Shown piece after piece: positions 56,360-64,000 of a stretch of DNA of 64,000 nt. The notes beneath the pieces are model-generated. The model worked only from the letters and a program-made list of their open reading frames with translations, searched no databases and was not told the DNA's origin. The first letter of the stretch is position 1. Every line of letters starts with the position of its first letter. The DNA lies in contig NZ_CP061281.1 in NCBI RefSeq assembly GCF_014621695.1, positions 2,480,001-2,544,000 on the forward strand. Reading direction: 5' to 3'. This stretch comes from Streptomyces xanthii (GTDB lineage: Bacteria; Actinomycetota; Actinomycetes; Streptomycetales; Streptomycetaceae). The position numbers and the translations under genes were made by a program.

Positions 56360-56726
56360 GCCGAGTCCCGACCGCCGACGGCGGAGAAGGAGCACTGTCC
56401 CCGTACACCGCGACCGTCCGCTCCACGCTTCTCGGCCGCGCGATCAGCCCGTCGAGCACAGTCGCCAGGACGGGGTGATCGCTGCGCCGCCGCAGGTCAG
56501 CCAGACCGAGGCCCGTGAAGTCCGGGAGGGTCTCGCCCGTAGCGGGGTCGTCCGCGGCGTCCATGTAGACCGCGACGGTCTGCTCCGCGACCCTGGGCCG
56601 CGCGATCAGCCCTTCGATCACCGCCCCCAGCACCGGATGATCGCTCCGCCCCCGCAGCTCCGCCAGGTCCAGCCCCGCGTAATCCGGCAGGGACCCACTG
56701 GGCTCGCTCGCGGCCGGGCTCAGCAC
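56346..56726 (-). CDS. RiPP precursor candidate with two tandem YxD cores
   Basis: 126 residues from a GTG 4 nt after GAGGAGG. Two homologous units with a 54-residue period run from L13 and L67: LPDYAGLDLAELRGRSDHPVL... then RPRVAEQTVAVYMDA, and LPDFTGLGLADLRRRSDHPVL... then RPRSVERTVAVYGDS. In FxSxx precursors the PDL-helix leader is followed by VAxFxSS at the C-terminus; here the corresponding place is AVYMD (Y54-D56) and AVYGD (Y108-D110). The two YxD triads are the likely cyclophane sites. The tail after residue 113 is Pro/Ser/Arg-rich. Role and modification are inferred. Confidence 0.75.
   Translation of the reverse strand: MLSPAASEPSGSLPDYAGLDLAELRGRSDHPVLGAVIEGLIARPRVAEQTVAVYMDAADDPATGETLPDFTGLGLADLRRRSDHPVLATVLDGLIARPRSVERTVAVYGDSAPSPPSAVGTRREHR
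56385..56528 (-). repeat. Second 54-residue unit of the precursor
   Basis: Encodes residues 67-114, homologous to the unit at 56547-56690, with core YGD at residues 108-110. Confidence 0.85.
56547..56690 (-). repeat. First 54-residue unit of the precursor
   Basis: Encodes residues 13-60, with core YMD at residues 54-56. The two units differ at about a third of positions, so the duplication is not recent. Confidence 0.85.
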
Positions 56727-56769
56727 ATCGCCTCCTCGTGACAATCGGCTAAGCGGGCATGCCCCGGGG

Positions 56770-56790
56770 CCCGGTGAGGAAAACACCGGG
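56770..56790 (-). promoter_or_regulatory. Hairpin upstream of the precursor gene
   Basis: A 7-bp stem (56770-56776 / 56784-56790) with a 7-nt loop lies just past the stop of the SAV_2336-type gene. It could be a processing or attenuation site that separates the level of the precursor from the genes before it. Weak. Confidence 0.3.
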
Positions 56791-56793
56791 GGG

Positions 56794-59700
56794 TCACTGC
56801 GTGCCGTCCAGCCGCCGGATCCGGTCATCCGTGCGACGCACCTCGGTCGGGTCGGCCCCCGGGGTGCGGGCCCAGCGTTCGCGGGCCGCGCGGTAGAGGG
56901 CCAGGGCGCGGGTGGGGCCGGCGAGGAACTCCAGGACCTCGGCGCGGCCGTGCAGGGCCCGCGCCGCGGTGCGGGGATCGCGGGCTGCCTCGGCCTCCTG
57001 GGCGGCGCGCGCGTACGCCTCGTCGGCCCGGACCCACTCCTCGCGCTCCCGGGTGTGCCGGGCCAGGAGCCCGTGCAGGCCTCCGAGTTCGAGCCAGGCG
57101 GCGGCGCGCAGGGCCGGCACCTCGGTGTCCCTCAGTGCCTGGTCGAGGGTCCAGCAGGCCTCGTACAGGTCGGCGATCATGGATTCCGCGCCGTAGCGCC
57201 GGCGCAGGGCGGCCGCCAGCAGGAGGCGGCGTTCCACGGCCGAGGGATGGCTCGGCGCGGTGTCGGCCACGGCCTCGCGCAGGCTGTTGACCGCTTCGGA
57301 GACCCGGTTGGGGTCCTCGGACTCGTCGTGGGCGCGCTGGGACTCCAGCAGCATCTGCCCGTACGAGACGAGCAGCTCGGCTCGCTGGGGGTCGCCCGGT
57401 CGTAACAGACTCAGTGCCCGCTTCATCTCCGCCTCGGCCGCGTCGGTGTCCGCCTGGTCGCTGTCACTGTCTCTGTCGCTGTTCCACATCAGCAGTGCGA
57501 GTCGTCCGCGCGCCGCGGCCTCGAGCGGGGTGTCGCTCTCGGTCCGTGCCGCGTCGGCGGCTCGCTTCAAGACTGCCCTCTCTGACTCCGATGCGAACGG
57601 AGCATCGCTCAGCGCATGTGAGGTCGCCAGGTCGAGGAGGACCCGGGCGAGGGGATTTGCCGCGCCGTCCGCGCCCCCGACGCGCTCCACTCCCGCGGTG
57701 AGCGCCGCCGCCGCCCGCATCGCGAGACGGCGCCGTTCCGCGGAGTCGGGGAGGGCGTGCAGGGCGCATCGGAGCAGGGCGCGGCCGAGGGCGAACCAGA
57801 GTTCGGCGGGTGGGCTGCCGTCCGGCCAGCGCTCGGTGAGGCGGCTCAGGACGCGGACGGAACGGTCGAGGTGGGTGAGGTCGTCGTCGGGCGAGCGGTC
57901 GAGGCGGCTGTCGACGACGGCGGTGTGGAGCACGGCGCAGGACAGGCGGGTGGCGGCGGTCAGGCCCGGAAGGTAGAGGGCGAGTTCGAGCTGGGCCAGG
58001 GCCTCGTCGACGAGGTGCTCCCCGTGCTCCCGCAGCTCGGTGGACTCGGGCGGGCGGCGGCGTGCGGCCTCCGCGATCCGTTCCTCGCCCCGGGTCCGCA
58101 GCACGCGGGCGAGCGCGATGCGGGCCGCGCCGAGGGCCTCGGGGTCGGGTTCGGTCCGGGCGACGAGGGTGTCGACCTCGCGGCGGGCGACGTCCTCGGC
58201 CTCGGCGAGGCGGCGCGGGTCGCGCCATTGCTGCCAGGCGTGCAGCAGGGCGCGGGCGTAGAGGCGGCCGCCGTCGGGGTGGCCGGTGGCGCGGGGGGTG
58301 CGCAGCAGGCGCAGGGCTTCGAGGAGGTCGTCGGCGCCGCCGTCGCTCTCGTAGCGGCGCAGGCGCTGTTCGGCGGCGCGCAGCGGGTGGCCGGGCAGTT
58401 CGAGGGCGCCGGGGAGTTCGGCGAGGCCGCGTTCGAAGTGGCGCAGGACGAGGTCGGAGACGGTGGCGAAGGGTTCGGGGACGCTGCCGGTGCCGCCGGT
58501 GGGGCGGCGTCCGGTGCCTTCGAGGTAGGCGACGACGGCGGCCGGGTAGTTGCGGGCGGCGCGGCCGAAGGTGCGTTCGATGTAGAGGGCGCAGTGTTTG
58601 AGGACGAGGGCGGCCTCGCCGGCGCTGAGCCGCTTCAGGAGCAGGGCGCGGACGCGGGGCTTGAAGTCGAACCAGGGGCCGGTGCGGGCCTCCTGCTCGC
58701 GGCCGGGCCCGTCGCCGGGCGGGCGCTGGGTGACGAGGCCGCCGAGGAGCACCTCGGCGAGTTCGGCGGGGCCGGTGCCGGGCTGCATGGTGCGCTGGAC
58801 CAGCCGCATGACGGGCAGGGCGAGGGGGGCGGCGGCGAGGTGGACGGCGAGGTCGCGGGCGGTGGGCGAGGCGGTCTCGTCGAACTCCACGAGCAGCCGC
58901 TCGGCCTCGTCCTCCTCGTGACCGCCGGCGTCCGTGTCCGGTACGGGGATCCGGGCGGCGCCGTCGAGCGGTGCGGCGGCGCCGCGCAGTCGCAGTCCGC
59001 TCTCGGCCGCGACGAGCCGCGACCAGGTGCCGAGTGCGGCGGGCGTGGGCGTCAGGACGGGGACGTAGGGTCCGGCCACCGTCCTCGCGCCTCGCCTCAG
59101 CTCCCTGAACTCCAGCTGGCTGTACGGGCCTTGGCGGCGGGTGAGGGTTCCGGTGCGGGCGGGCAGGGCGGTGCGCTGCCAGAAGCGCTGGGGCAGGGGC
59201 TGGAGCACGGCGAGCGGAGCGCCGGTGACCCAGCCGCGCAGCAGACGCTGGAAGGTGCCGTCGCGCCACAGTGGCCCGGTGCAGTCGCTGAGCAGCAGGT
59301 GGACGCGCTGCCCCGAGGGGTCGGTGACCTCCTGGGCGGGGCGCAGGACGTGGCCGAGTCCCGGGCGGGCGGTGACGCCGAGGCCGGCGCCGAGCGGGTG
59401 CAGGTACTGCACGACGACGTCGCGGAAGGCGCCGACCTGGACGCAGGCGCGGCGCAGGTCGGCGAGGAGTCCGTCCCAGACGGCCATGGCGGGGGCGCCG
59501 TCCATGAGCAGGACGAGGTCGGCGGTGCGGCGTCGTACGGGCCTGCGGACGGGGCTCAACAGGCCGACGGTAGCGGTGAGTTCGGCGGTGGCGGTCTCGT
59601 CGAGCTCGCTGGGCGCGAAGAGGCCGGGCGGCCGGTAGGCGCGCAGGGGGCGCAGGGCGCGGCGCAGCGCGGGCAGGGCGGGGAGCCCGGACACGGCGGC

Positions 59701-60378
59701 GGCGCGGGGTGCGGCGCCGGCGGGGGCCGGGTCGGGTGCGGCCGGGCGCAGTTCGGCGAGGGTGACGGGGGCGGGCCGCGGGGCGGTCGCGGGCGGGTCC
59801 GCGGATTTGGCCGGATCCGACCGGTGCGGAGGGGGTGCCTCCGGCCGGGCGGGGGGTTCGGCGTCCGGTTCGGGGCCGCTCGGGGCGGGGGCGGAGGGCC
59901 GGGGTCCGGTGCGGGACCGGGCCGTGCCGGCGGTCCACCGGGCGAGCCAGAGGGCGTCGGCGAGCTCCCGGGTGTCGAGCGGGGTGCCGGCCTCGGCGAG
60001 GGCGCGGACGAGGCGGGTCACGGGGTCGGGGGCGTGCACGCCCGGGGTCCCCCGGCCAGGGGTCGCCGGGGCGGGAGCCGGCGAGCCGGGCGTCGCCGCC
60101 CGGCCAGGGGCCGCCCGGCCAGGGGTCGCCCGATCAGAGACCTCCCGATCCCGATCAGAGACCTCCCGATCCGGATCAGAGACCTCCCGGTCGGAGACCT
60201 CCTGATCAGGAGCCCGCGAGCCGGAGACCTCCCGACCCAAGCCCTCCGGATCAGGCACTGGCGAGCCTGAGCCCTCCCGGCCCGGACCCTCCGGATCAGG
60301 CACTGGCGGGGCCGGGGCCTCGCGGTCCGGAGTCCCCGGGTCGGGAACGTGCGGGTCGGGAAGCTCGGGAGCGGGCAC
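56794..60378 (-). CDS. SAV_2336-type vWA protein of a ternary conflict system
   Basis: 1194 residues from a GTG 4 nt after the AAA gene. Residues 1-105 are a Pro/Asp/Arg low-complexity region with DREVSD repeats. Residues about 119-150 (TRLVRALAEAGTPLDTRELADALWLARW) are the SAV_2336 N-terminal motif. A vWA-like domain starts near 285 (RRRTADLVLLMDGAPAMAVWDGLL); its metal site is DGAPA, lacking the usual DxSxS. The second half is helical, TPR-like. In vWA-MoxR systems the vWA protein connects ATPase and effector. A TTA codon at 57403-57405 is in frame (codon 992). Confidence 0.8.
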   Translation of the reverse strand: MPAPELPDPHVPDPGTPDREAPAPPVPDPEGPGREGSGSPVPDPEGLGREVSGSRAPDQEVSDREVSDPDREVSDRDREVSDRATPGRAAPGRAATPGSPAPAPATPGRGTPGVHAPDPVTRLVRALAEAGTPLDTRELADALWLARWTAGTARSRTGPRPSAPAPSGPEPDAEPPARPEAPPPHRSDPAKSADPPATAPRPAPVTLAELRPAAPDPAPAGAAPRAAAVSGLPALPALRRALRPLRAYRPPGLFAPSELDETATAELTATVGLLSPVRRPVRRRTADLVLLMDGAPAMAVWDGLLADLRRACVQVGAFRDVVVQYLHPLGAGLGVTARPGLGHVLRPAQEVTDPSGQRVHLLLSDCTGPLWRDGTFQRLLRGWVTGAPLAVLQPLPQRFWQRTALPARTGTLTRRQGPYSQLEFRELRRGARTVAGPYVPVLTPTPAALGTWSRLVAAESGLRLRGAAAPLDGAARIPVPDTDAGGHEEDEAERLLVEFDETASPTARDLAVHLAAAPLALPVMRLVQRTMQPGTGPAELAEVLLGGLVTQRPPGDGPGREQEARTGPWFDFKPRVRALLLKRLSAGEAALVLKHCALYIERTFGRAARNYPAAVVAYLEGTGRRPTGGTGSVPEPFATVSDLVLRHFERGLAELPGALELPGHPLRAAEQRLRRYESDGGADDLLEALRLLRTPRATGHPDGGRLYARALLHAWQQWRDPRRLAEAEDVARREVDTLVARTEPDPEALGAARIALARVLRTRGEERIAEAARRRPPESTELREHGEHLVDEALAQLELALYLPGLTAATRLSCAVLHTAVVDSRLDRSPDDDLTHLDRSVRVLSRLTERWPDGSPPAELWFALGRALLRCALHALPDSAERRRLAMRAAAALTAGVERVGGADGAANPLARVLLDLATSHALSDAPFASESERAVLKRAADAARTESDTPLEAAARGRLALLMWNSDRDSDSDQADTDAAEAEMKRALSLLRPGDPQRAELLVSYGQMLLESQRAHDESEDPNRVSEAVNSLREAVADTAPSHPSAVERRLLLAAALRRRYGAESMIADLYEACWTLDQALRDTEVPALRAAAWLELGGLHGLLARHTREREEWVRADEAYARAAQEAEAARDPRTAARALHGRAEVLEFLAGPTRALALYRAARERWARTPGADPTEVRRTDDRIRRLDGTQ
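60132..60194 (-). repeat. Three tandem 21-nt units in the N-terminal part of the SAV_2336 gene
   Basis: Units at 60132-60152, 60153-60173 and 60174-60194 share GATCAGAGACCTCCCG. They encode the DREVSD repeats. Unit length is divisible by three, so copy number changes keep the frame. Confidence 0.9.
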
Positions 60379-60382
60379 CCGG

Positions 60383-61399
60383 TCACCGCGTCCGGTCGAG
60401 GGGCCGCATCAGTTCGCCCGACAGGCGGGCGCGCGCGGCGCTGTCCGTGTCCCAGCCCGTCTGGCGCACCAGGTGGATGGCGTTGAGCAGCTGGTCGACG
60501 GCGAGCACGTCACCGGGGTCGCGGTCGAGGAACTGGTCGATGAGCGCGGCGTGTTCGTCGTCGGCGCCCTCTCCGAAGTGGGCGCGGACCATGCCCGCGA
60601 GCCGTTCGGCGTCGGGCGGGGTCATCTCCAGCTGGATGCAGCGGCGGCGCAGCGGAGCGGGGAAGTCGCGTTCCCCGTTGCTCGTCAGGACGATGAACGG
60701 GAAGGCCCGGCAGCGCACCCGGCCGTGATGGACCGTCACCTTGGCGCCGTCGTGGGTGAGGACCTCGACGTCCGGGGCGACGTCCGCGATCCGCTCCAGC
60801 TCGGGGATGGTGAACTCGCCCTCCTCCAGCACGTTGAGCAGGTCGTTCGGCAGGTCGATGTCGCTCTTGTCGAGCTCGTCGACGAGCAGGACGCGCGGGC
60901 GGTCGTAGGCGAGCAGCGCGGTGCCGAGCGGGCCGAGCCGGATGTAGCGTCCGACGTCCGCGATACCGGCGGCGCTGTCCTCGCCGAGCGCGGTGCGGAT
61001 CTGCAGGTCCTGGAGGCGGCCGATGGCGTCGTACTGGTAGAGCCCCTCGCGCAGGATGCTGCGGCTGACGACCGGCCAGGTGAGGACCCGGCCGAGCTTC
61101 AGCTCGTACGCGACGGAGTGCGCGATGGTCGATTTGCCGCTGCCGGGCTGCCCGGTGACGAGGAGCGGTCTGCGCAGGTAGAGCGCGGCGTTGACCAGTT
61201 CGCGCTCCTCCGCGCCCGGCCGGTGCATCTGCGCCTGGCGGCTGCGCACCCCGAGCCGGCGGACCGAGGCGCTGTCCAGCTCGCCGGGCGAGGCGAGCGC
61301 GGGGGCGCCGTCGAAATCGCGCCAGGGCGGCGGTGGGGGCAGCCGCTCGATGTCGTCGTGCGGGGCTCCGGCGCCCCGGTAGATCAGCCACTCGCTCAT
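60383..61399 (-). CDS. MoxR-like AAA ATPase of the conflict system
   Basis: 338 residues. Walker A is GQPGSGKS (83-90), Walker B VLLVDELDKSD, sensor 1 VLTSNGERDFP, arginine finger region LRRRCIQLEMTPPD. The layout is MoxR-like: it is followed by a vWA protein, its usual partner. In the vWA-MoxR-VMAP ternary systems the ATPase is thought to remodel or license the effector. Start MSEWLIYRGAGAPH; the 85 nt before it contain no gene. Confidence 0.92.
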   Translation of the reverse strand: MSEWLIYRGAGAPHDDIERLPPPPPWRDFDGAPALASPGELDSASVRRLGVRSRQAQMHRPGAEERELVNAALYLRRPLLVTGQPGSGKSTIAHSVAYELKLGRVLTWPVVSRSILREGLYQYDAIGRLQDLQIRTALGEDSAAGIADVGRYIRLGPLGTALLAYDRPRVLLVDELDKSDIDLPNDLLNVLEEGEFTIPELERIADVAPDVEVLTHDGAKVTVHHGRVRCRAFPFIVLTSNGERDFPAPLRRRCIQLEMTPPDAERLAGMVRAHFGEGADDEHAALIDQFLDRDPGDVLAVDQLLNAIHLVRQTGWDTDSAARARLSGELMRPLDRTR

Positions 61400-61484
61400 G
61401 AAGGCCCCCTCCGCGACAGGCTGCCACGAAAATACCGGGCCCGCCGGGCCCTCCCATCGGATTCAAGTCGGCGTGAAGGCATCG

Positions 61485-63605
61485 CTACGGAGGCGGTTCG
61501 AAGGGCCGGGCCGAGGCGGTGGGCAGGGGGTGGTCCGGGCTGTCGTAGAAGAGGATCAGGCCGCGCAGCCAGTCCGTGCCGGACGCGCCGCTGCGGAGTT
61601 TCCACAGGCGGCCGGGCAGGGTGCGGACGGATTCGCCGGGGCGGTCGAGGAGGGTGGTGACGCCCTCGTGGAAGCCGTCGCAGGCGTCGCCGCAGCCGTC
61701 CTCGTCCCCGTGTCCGTCGGCCCGCCACAGGGCGACCGGGTAGCCCAGGCCGACCGCGCGCTGGACCGCGACGTGGCCGGAGCCCGCCGTCACGCGCTGG
61801 CACAGCACCGGGACCGAGTCGTGCGGGGCGCTCTTCAGCTGGGCGCGCCGCAGCGGGGCCGGCGGGCCCGCGGGGCGCAGCAGCCGCAGCCGCTCGGCCC
61901 GGTGCAGTCCGCGCCAGCGGGCGCGCCACTGTTCGGCGACGTCGGCGGCGTCGACCAGCTGGGCGCGGCGCTCGATGTCGCGCAGCATCACGGGCCGGTC
62001 GATGCCCATGGGGCTGTGCGGCGCGCTGGGCCGGGCGTCCTCCCGTATCTCCCACTCGGCGACGGCGGCGGCGAACTCGGTGCCGGGCAGGGCCACTTCG
62101 AGGGGTACGGGATCGTCGTCGGCCCGGGTCGCGTCGGCGGCCTCCAGGACGCCGACGAGTGCGTCGAGCGCGCTCTCGCGGGCCTGCGCGAAGGGCTGTC
62201 CGTCGGTGGGCGGCGTCCGGGCGAGCTCCCAGCGGCCGTCCTCGTAGCCCTTGTAGAGGGACCAGACGTACTGCTGCACCTCCTCCTCGCCCTCGTCGAA
62301 GTACGGGGTGGAGGGGGCGTGGTCGAACTCCAGGAGGACGGCGCGCGGGCGCGGGCGCAGGGTGCCGAGCTGTCCGCGCTGCTTGGCGTCCAGGGCGTGG
62401 CCGCGCTTCATGACGGACTCGTAGAGCTCACGCGCGCGTGCCGCCGCCTCCGGTTCGGCGGAGTGCTTGGAGATCCACTTCGCCACGAGGACGAGGTAGC
62501 TGAGGTGGACGGCGAGGTCGCCCTCGCCGCCGAAGCCGTGCAGCATGCCGAGTCCGTCGCGCCAGCCGACGGGGGCGACGGAGTGGGCCACGGTCCGGTC
62601 CAGGGCCTCGGCCGCGAGTTCGCGCACGGTCGCGGAGGTGCTGGGCGGGGGCATCGCGCCGAGCTGGTGCAGGGCCTCCAGGCGGTCGAGCACGCCCCAG
62701 GAGCCGCGCCGCCTGGGCAGGGCGCGCTGGGCGTCGACCCAGGTGGGTTCGCCGTTGCCGTGCTCGGGGTGCTGGCGGTGCCAGTGCCAGTCGTCGTGGC
62801 GCCGCATCAGCTCCTCGTACGGGTCGGGGCCGAGGTCGGGGGCGCCGTCGAGGTGCGCGGCGGCGGTCAGCGCGCGCAGGCCGCTCACGGCGACGGCGAT
62901 CCCGGAGCCGCCTTCGCGGAAGCGCGCCTTGACGACACCGACGATCTCGCCGCGCTCCAGGTCGACGAGCGGCCCGCCGGAGGTGCCGGGGCGCATGTCG
63001 GCCCGCAGCTCGAACTTGATCCGGGTGCCGGTCGTGCCGCCGTAGCCGCAGGAGAGGCTCTCGGGTTCGCTGTGGCCGGGCACGCCGGAGGGGTGCGCGA
63101 AGCGGCCGACGATGCCGCCGCTGCCGAACTCGCCCGGCGGCCGGTCGGTGAGCCACGCGCAGCGCTCCCGGTCCATCGGGTCGAGCAGGGCGACCAGCGC
63201 CAGGTCCGGGCCGCTCCTGTCGGTGGCCGGGGCCGCCATGTCGGCCTCGGACACGAGGAGGTCGGTGGCGCTGTCGGGGCCGTGCGGGCCGGAGCGGGCG
63301 GCCCGGGGCAGCGGCATGGAGTACGCGACCCGGCCGCGCAGCACCCGTCCGTCCACGTAGACGCCGACGTCGGTGCCGTCGGGGCGCACGGCGCGGCGGG
63401 CCCGCCGCCCCGGCCCGTCGACCAGCACGTGCGCGCAGGTCAGCACCCAGCCGGGGGCCACGAGGAAGCCGCTGCCCCACAGGGCGCGCGAGCCGCGCTG
63501 GGCGACGATCGGCAATCCGTCGTCGGAGGGTGGCGGAGCCCCGAGCCCTACGGTCGCCTCCTCGGTCAGCTGCCACAGCTCTCCGCGGTCCGGAGGGGTC
63601 GCCAT
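61485..63605 (-). CDS. Trypsin-like serine protease, VMAP type
   Basis: 706 residues from an ATG overlapping the stop of the gene before it (ATGA). The N-terminal chymotrypsin-fold protease has the triad H59 (GWVLTCAHV), D134 (PDLALVAL) and S209 (RPGTSGGPLVD); no signal peptide, so it acts in the cytoplasm. The last 450 residues fit the VMAP middle and C-terminal regions (SYLVLVAKWISKHSAEPEAAARARELY, LLEFDHAPS). In the vWA-MoxR-VMAP systems such a protease is the presumed effector, released on signal. Confidence 0.85.
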   Translation of the reverse strand: MATPPDRGELWQLTEEATVGLGAPPPSDDGLPIVAQRGSRALWGSGFLVAPGWVLTCAHVLVDGPGRRARRAVRPDGTDVGVYVDGRVLRGRVAYSMPLPRAARSGPHGPDSATDLLVSEADMAAPATDRSGPDLALVALLDPMDRERCAWLTDRPPGEFGSGGIVGRFAHPSGVPGHSEPESLSCGYGGTTGTRIKFELRADMRPGTSGGPLVDLERGEIVGVVKARFREGGSGIAVAVSGLRALTAAAHLDGAPDLGPDPYEELMRRHDDWHWHRQHPEHGNGEPTWVDAQRALPRRRGSWGVLDRLEALHQLGAMPPPSTSATVRELAAEALDRTVAHSVAPVGWRDGLGMLHGFGGEGDLAVHLSYLVLVAKWISKHSAEPEAAARARELYESVMKRGHALDAKQRGQLGTLRPRPRAVLLEFDHAPSTPYFDEGEEEVQQYVWSLYKGYEDGRWELARTPPTDGQPFAQARESALDALVGVLEAADATRADDDPVPLEVALPGTEFAAAVAEWEIREDARPSAPHSPMGIDRPVMLRDIERRAQLVDAADVAEQWRARWRGLHRAERLRLLRPAGPPAPLRRAQLKSAPHDSVPVLCQRVTAGSGHVAVQRAVGLGYPVALWRADGHGDEDGCGDACDGFHEGVTTLLDRPGESVRTLPGRLWKLRSGASGTDWLRGLILFYDSPDHPLPTASARPFEPPP

Positions 63606-64000
63606 CAGGCCCCGGCCCGGCTGTCGCCTTCCTCGGCACCGTCGCCCGGGGCGGGGCCCGGCACGGGTGCCGGGCCCGCGTCGGTGTCGGCGGCGGCGCG
63701 GCGGGCGGCCCGGCGGTCGGCGTGGTGCCAGGTCAGGGTGATCGACAGATTGGCCTTCGCCTCGCCGTCGGCGAGCACCGCGACGGCCTTGCCCGGCTTG
63801 GCGCTGACCTCGATGCCGAACGTCACCGCGGTCTCGTCCGGCGCGACCGCGGCCGTGGCCGTACGGACCGAGCGGGCGACGCCCTCGACGGTCTCCTTGA
63901 GGCCCTCGACGCGGGTGACCACGTTCTCCCACAGGCCGACGTCCTCGTAGAGGTCGTCGTAGTCGTCCTGCCCGCCGAGGCGCGGCAGGTTCGAGGCCCG
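63605..64000 (-). CDS. CU044_2847-family protein, C-terminal part (cut by window edge)
   Basis: 131 codons lie in the window and the frame is open to the right edge. The sequence ETAVTFGIEVSAKPGKAVAVLADGEAKANLSITLTWHH is the C-terminal strand pattern of CU044_2847 proteins, which occur next to VMAP-type proteases. The upstream part here (DDYDDLYEDVGLWENVVTRVEGLKETVEGVARSV) differs from the shorter family members. The tail after that is Pro/Ala/Gly-rich. It overlaps the protease gene (ATGA). Confidence 0.75.
   Translation of the reverse strand, partial: RASNLPRLGGQDDYDDLYEDVGLWENVVTRVEGLKETVEGVARSVRTATAAVAPDETAVTFGIEVSAKPGKAVAVLADGEAKANLSITLTWHHADRRAARRAAADTDAGPAPVPGPAPGDGAEEGDSRAGA

Noticed and set aside
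56390..56395. Upstream start for the radical SAM gene, giving 12 extra residues
   Set aside because: The extra residues are MLLLRRRRSGLG with no ribosome-binding site, and the GTG at 56359 gives better coupling to the precursor stop.

Overview
The window is a 64 kb piece of chromosome from a high-GC, multicellular actinomycete, almost certainly Streptomyces. The evidence is the strong G/C bias at third codon positions, the frequent GTG starts, the near absence of TTA codons, a four-gene conservon operon, a two-domain Kgd-type 2-oxoglutarate dehydrogenase, a Ku/LigD end-joining locus, and core gene order (rho-thrB-thrC-hom-lysA-nrtL; lon; two-component pair-kgd) that I recall from S. coelicolor. 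No insertion sequence, plasmid integration or CRISPR array was seen.

Layout. 1-6636 (minus strand): start of rho, then threonine and lysine biosynthesis (thrB, thrC, hom, lysA) and a truncated arginyl-tRNA synthetase relative (nrtL), divided by two intrinsic terminators. 6778-7514: single-domain response regulator and tRNA-Arg(CCG) with its terminator. 7770-11854: membrane acyltransferase, then Ku divergent from a split LigD (separate polymerase and ligase genes). 11888-12019: intergenic inverted-repeat element. 12071-19742: NERD protein, small secreted proteins, lipoprotein/histidine kinase pair, SH3-like secreted protein, and an FtsW/class B PBP cell-wall pair. 19806-22734: two diiron proteins, divergently transcribed, with a TetR regulator. 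22849-25667: an array of immunity-like genes (a chimera with half an SseB gene, a SUKH protein, an Imm50-like protein, small unknowns, one frameshifted gene) with no toxin in sight. 25804-32748: NlpC/P60 hydrolase and a conservon (histidine kinase, roadblock, DUF742, GTPase) ending in a flavin monooxygenase. 33079-39701: PP2C-like phosphatase, MarR, GH25 lysozyme, M4 metalloprotease divergent from a LuxR-type regulator. 39770-51979: lon with an HspR (HAIR) operator, GNAT, DUF3626, rhomboid-like protein, SpeE-like protein, two-component pair and kgd.

52009-64000 (minus strand) is the most unusual part. In transcription order it encodes a CU044_2847-type protein (cut by the window end), a trypsin-like protease of VMAP type, a MoxR-like AAA ATPase, a SAV_2336/vWA protein, a 126-residue peptide with two tandem 54-residue repeats each ending in a YxD core, a radical SAM/SPASM enzyme of the cyclophane-forming FxsB group, and a TIR-NB-TPR (FxsT-like) protein. 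It looks like an NTP-dependent conflict system joined to a RiPP maturation cassette. Two of its genes carry TTA codons, the only ones I found in genes of this window, which suggests bldA-dependent expression.

Several genes appear leaderless: a TAnnnT -10 hexamer lies 6-7 nt before the start codon. Starts below were chosen from ribosome-binding sites, such promoters, or remembered family N-termini, and differ from the longest open frame in many cases.
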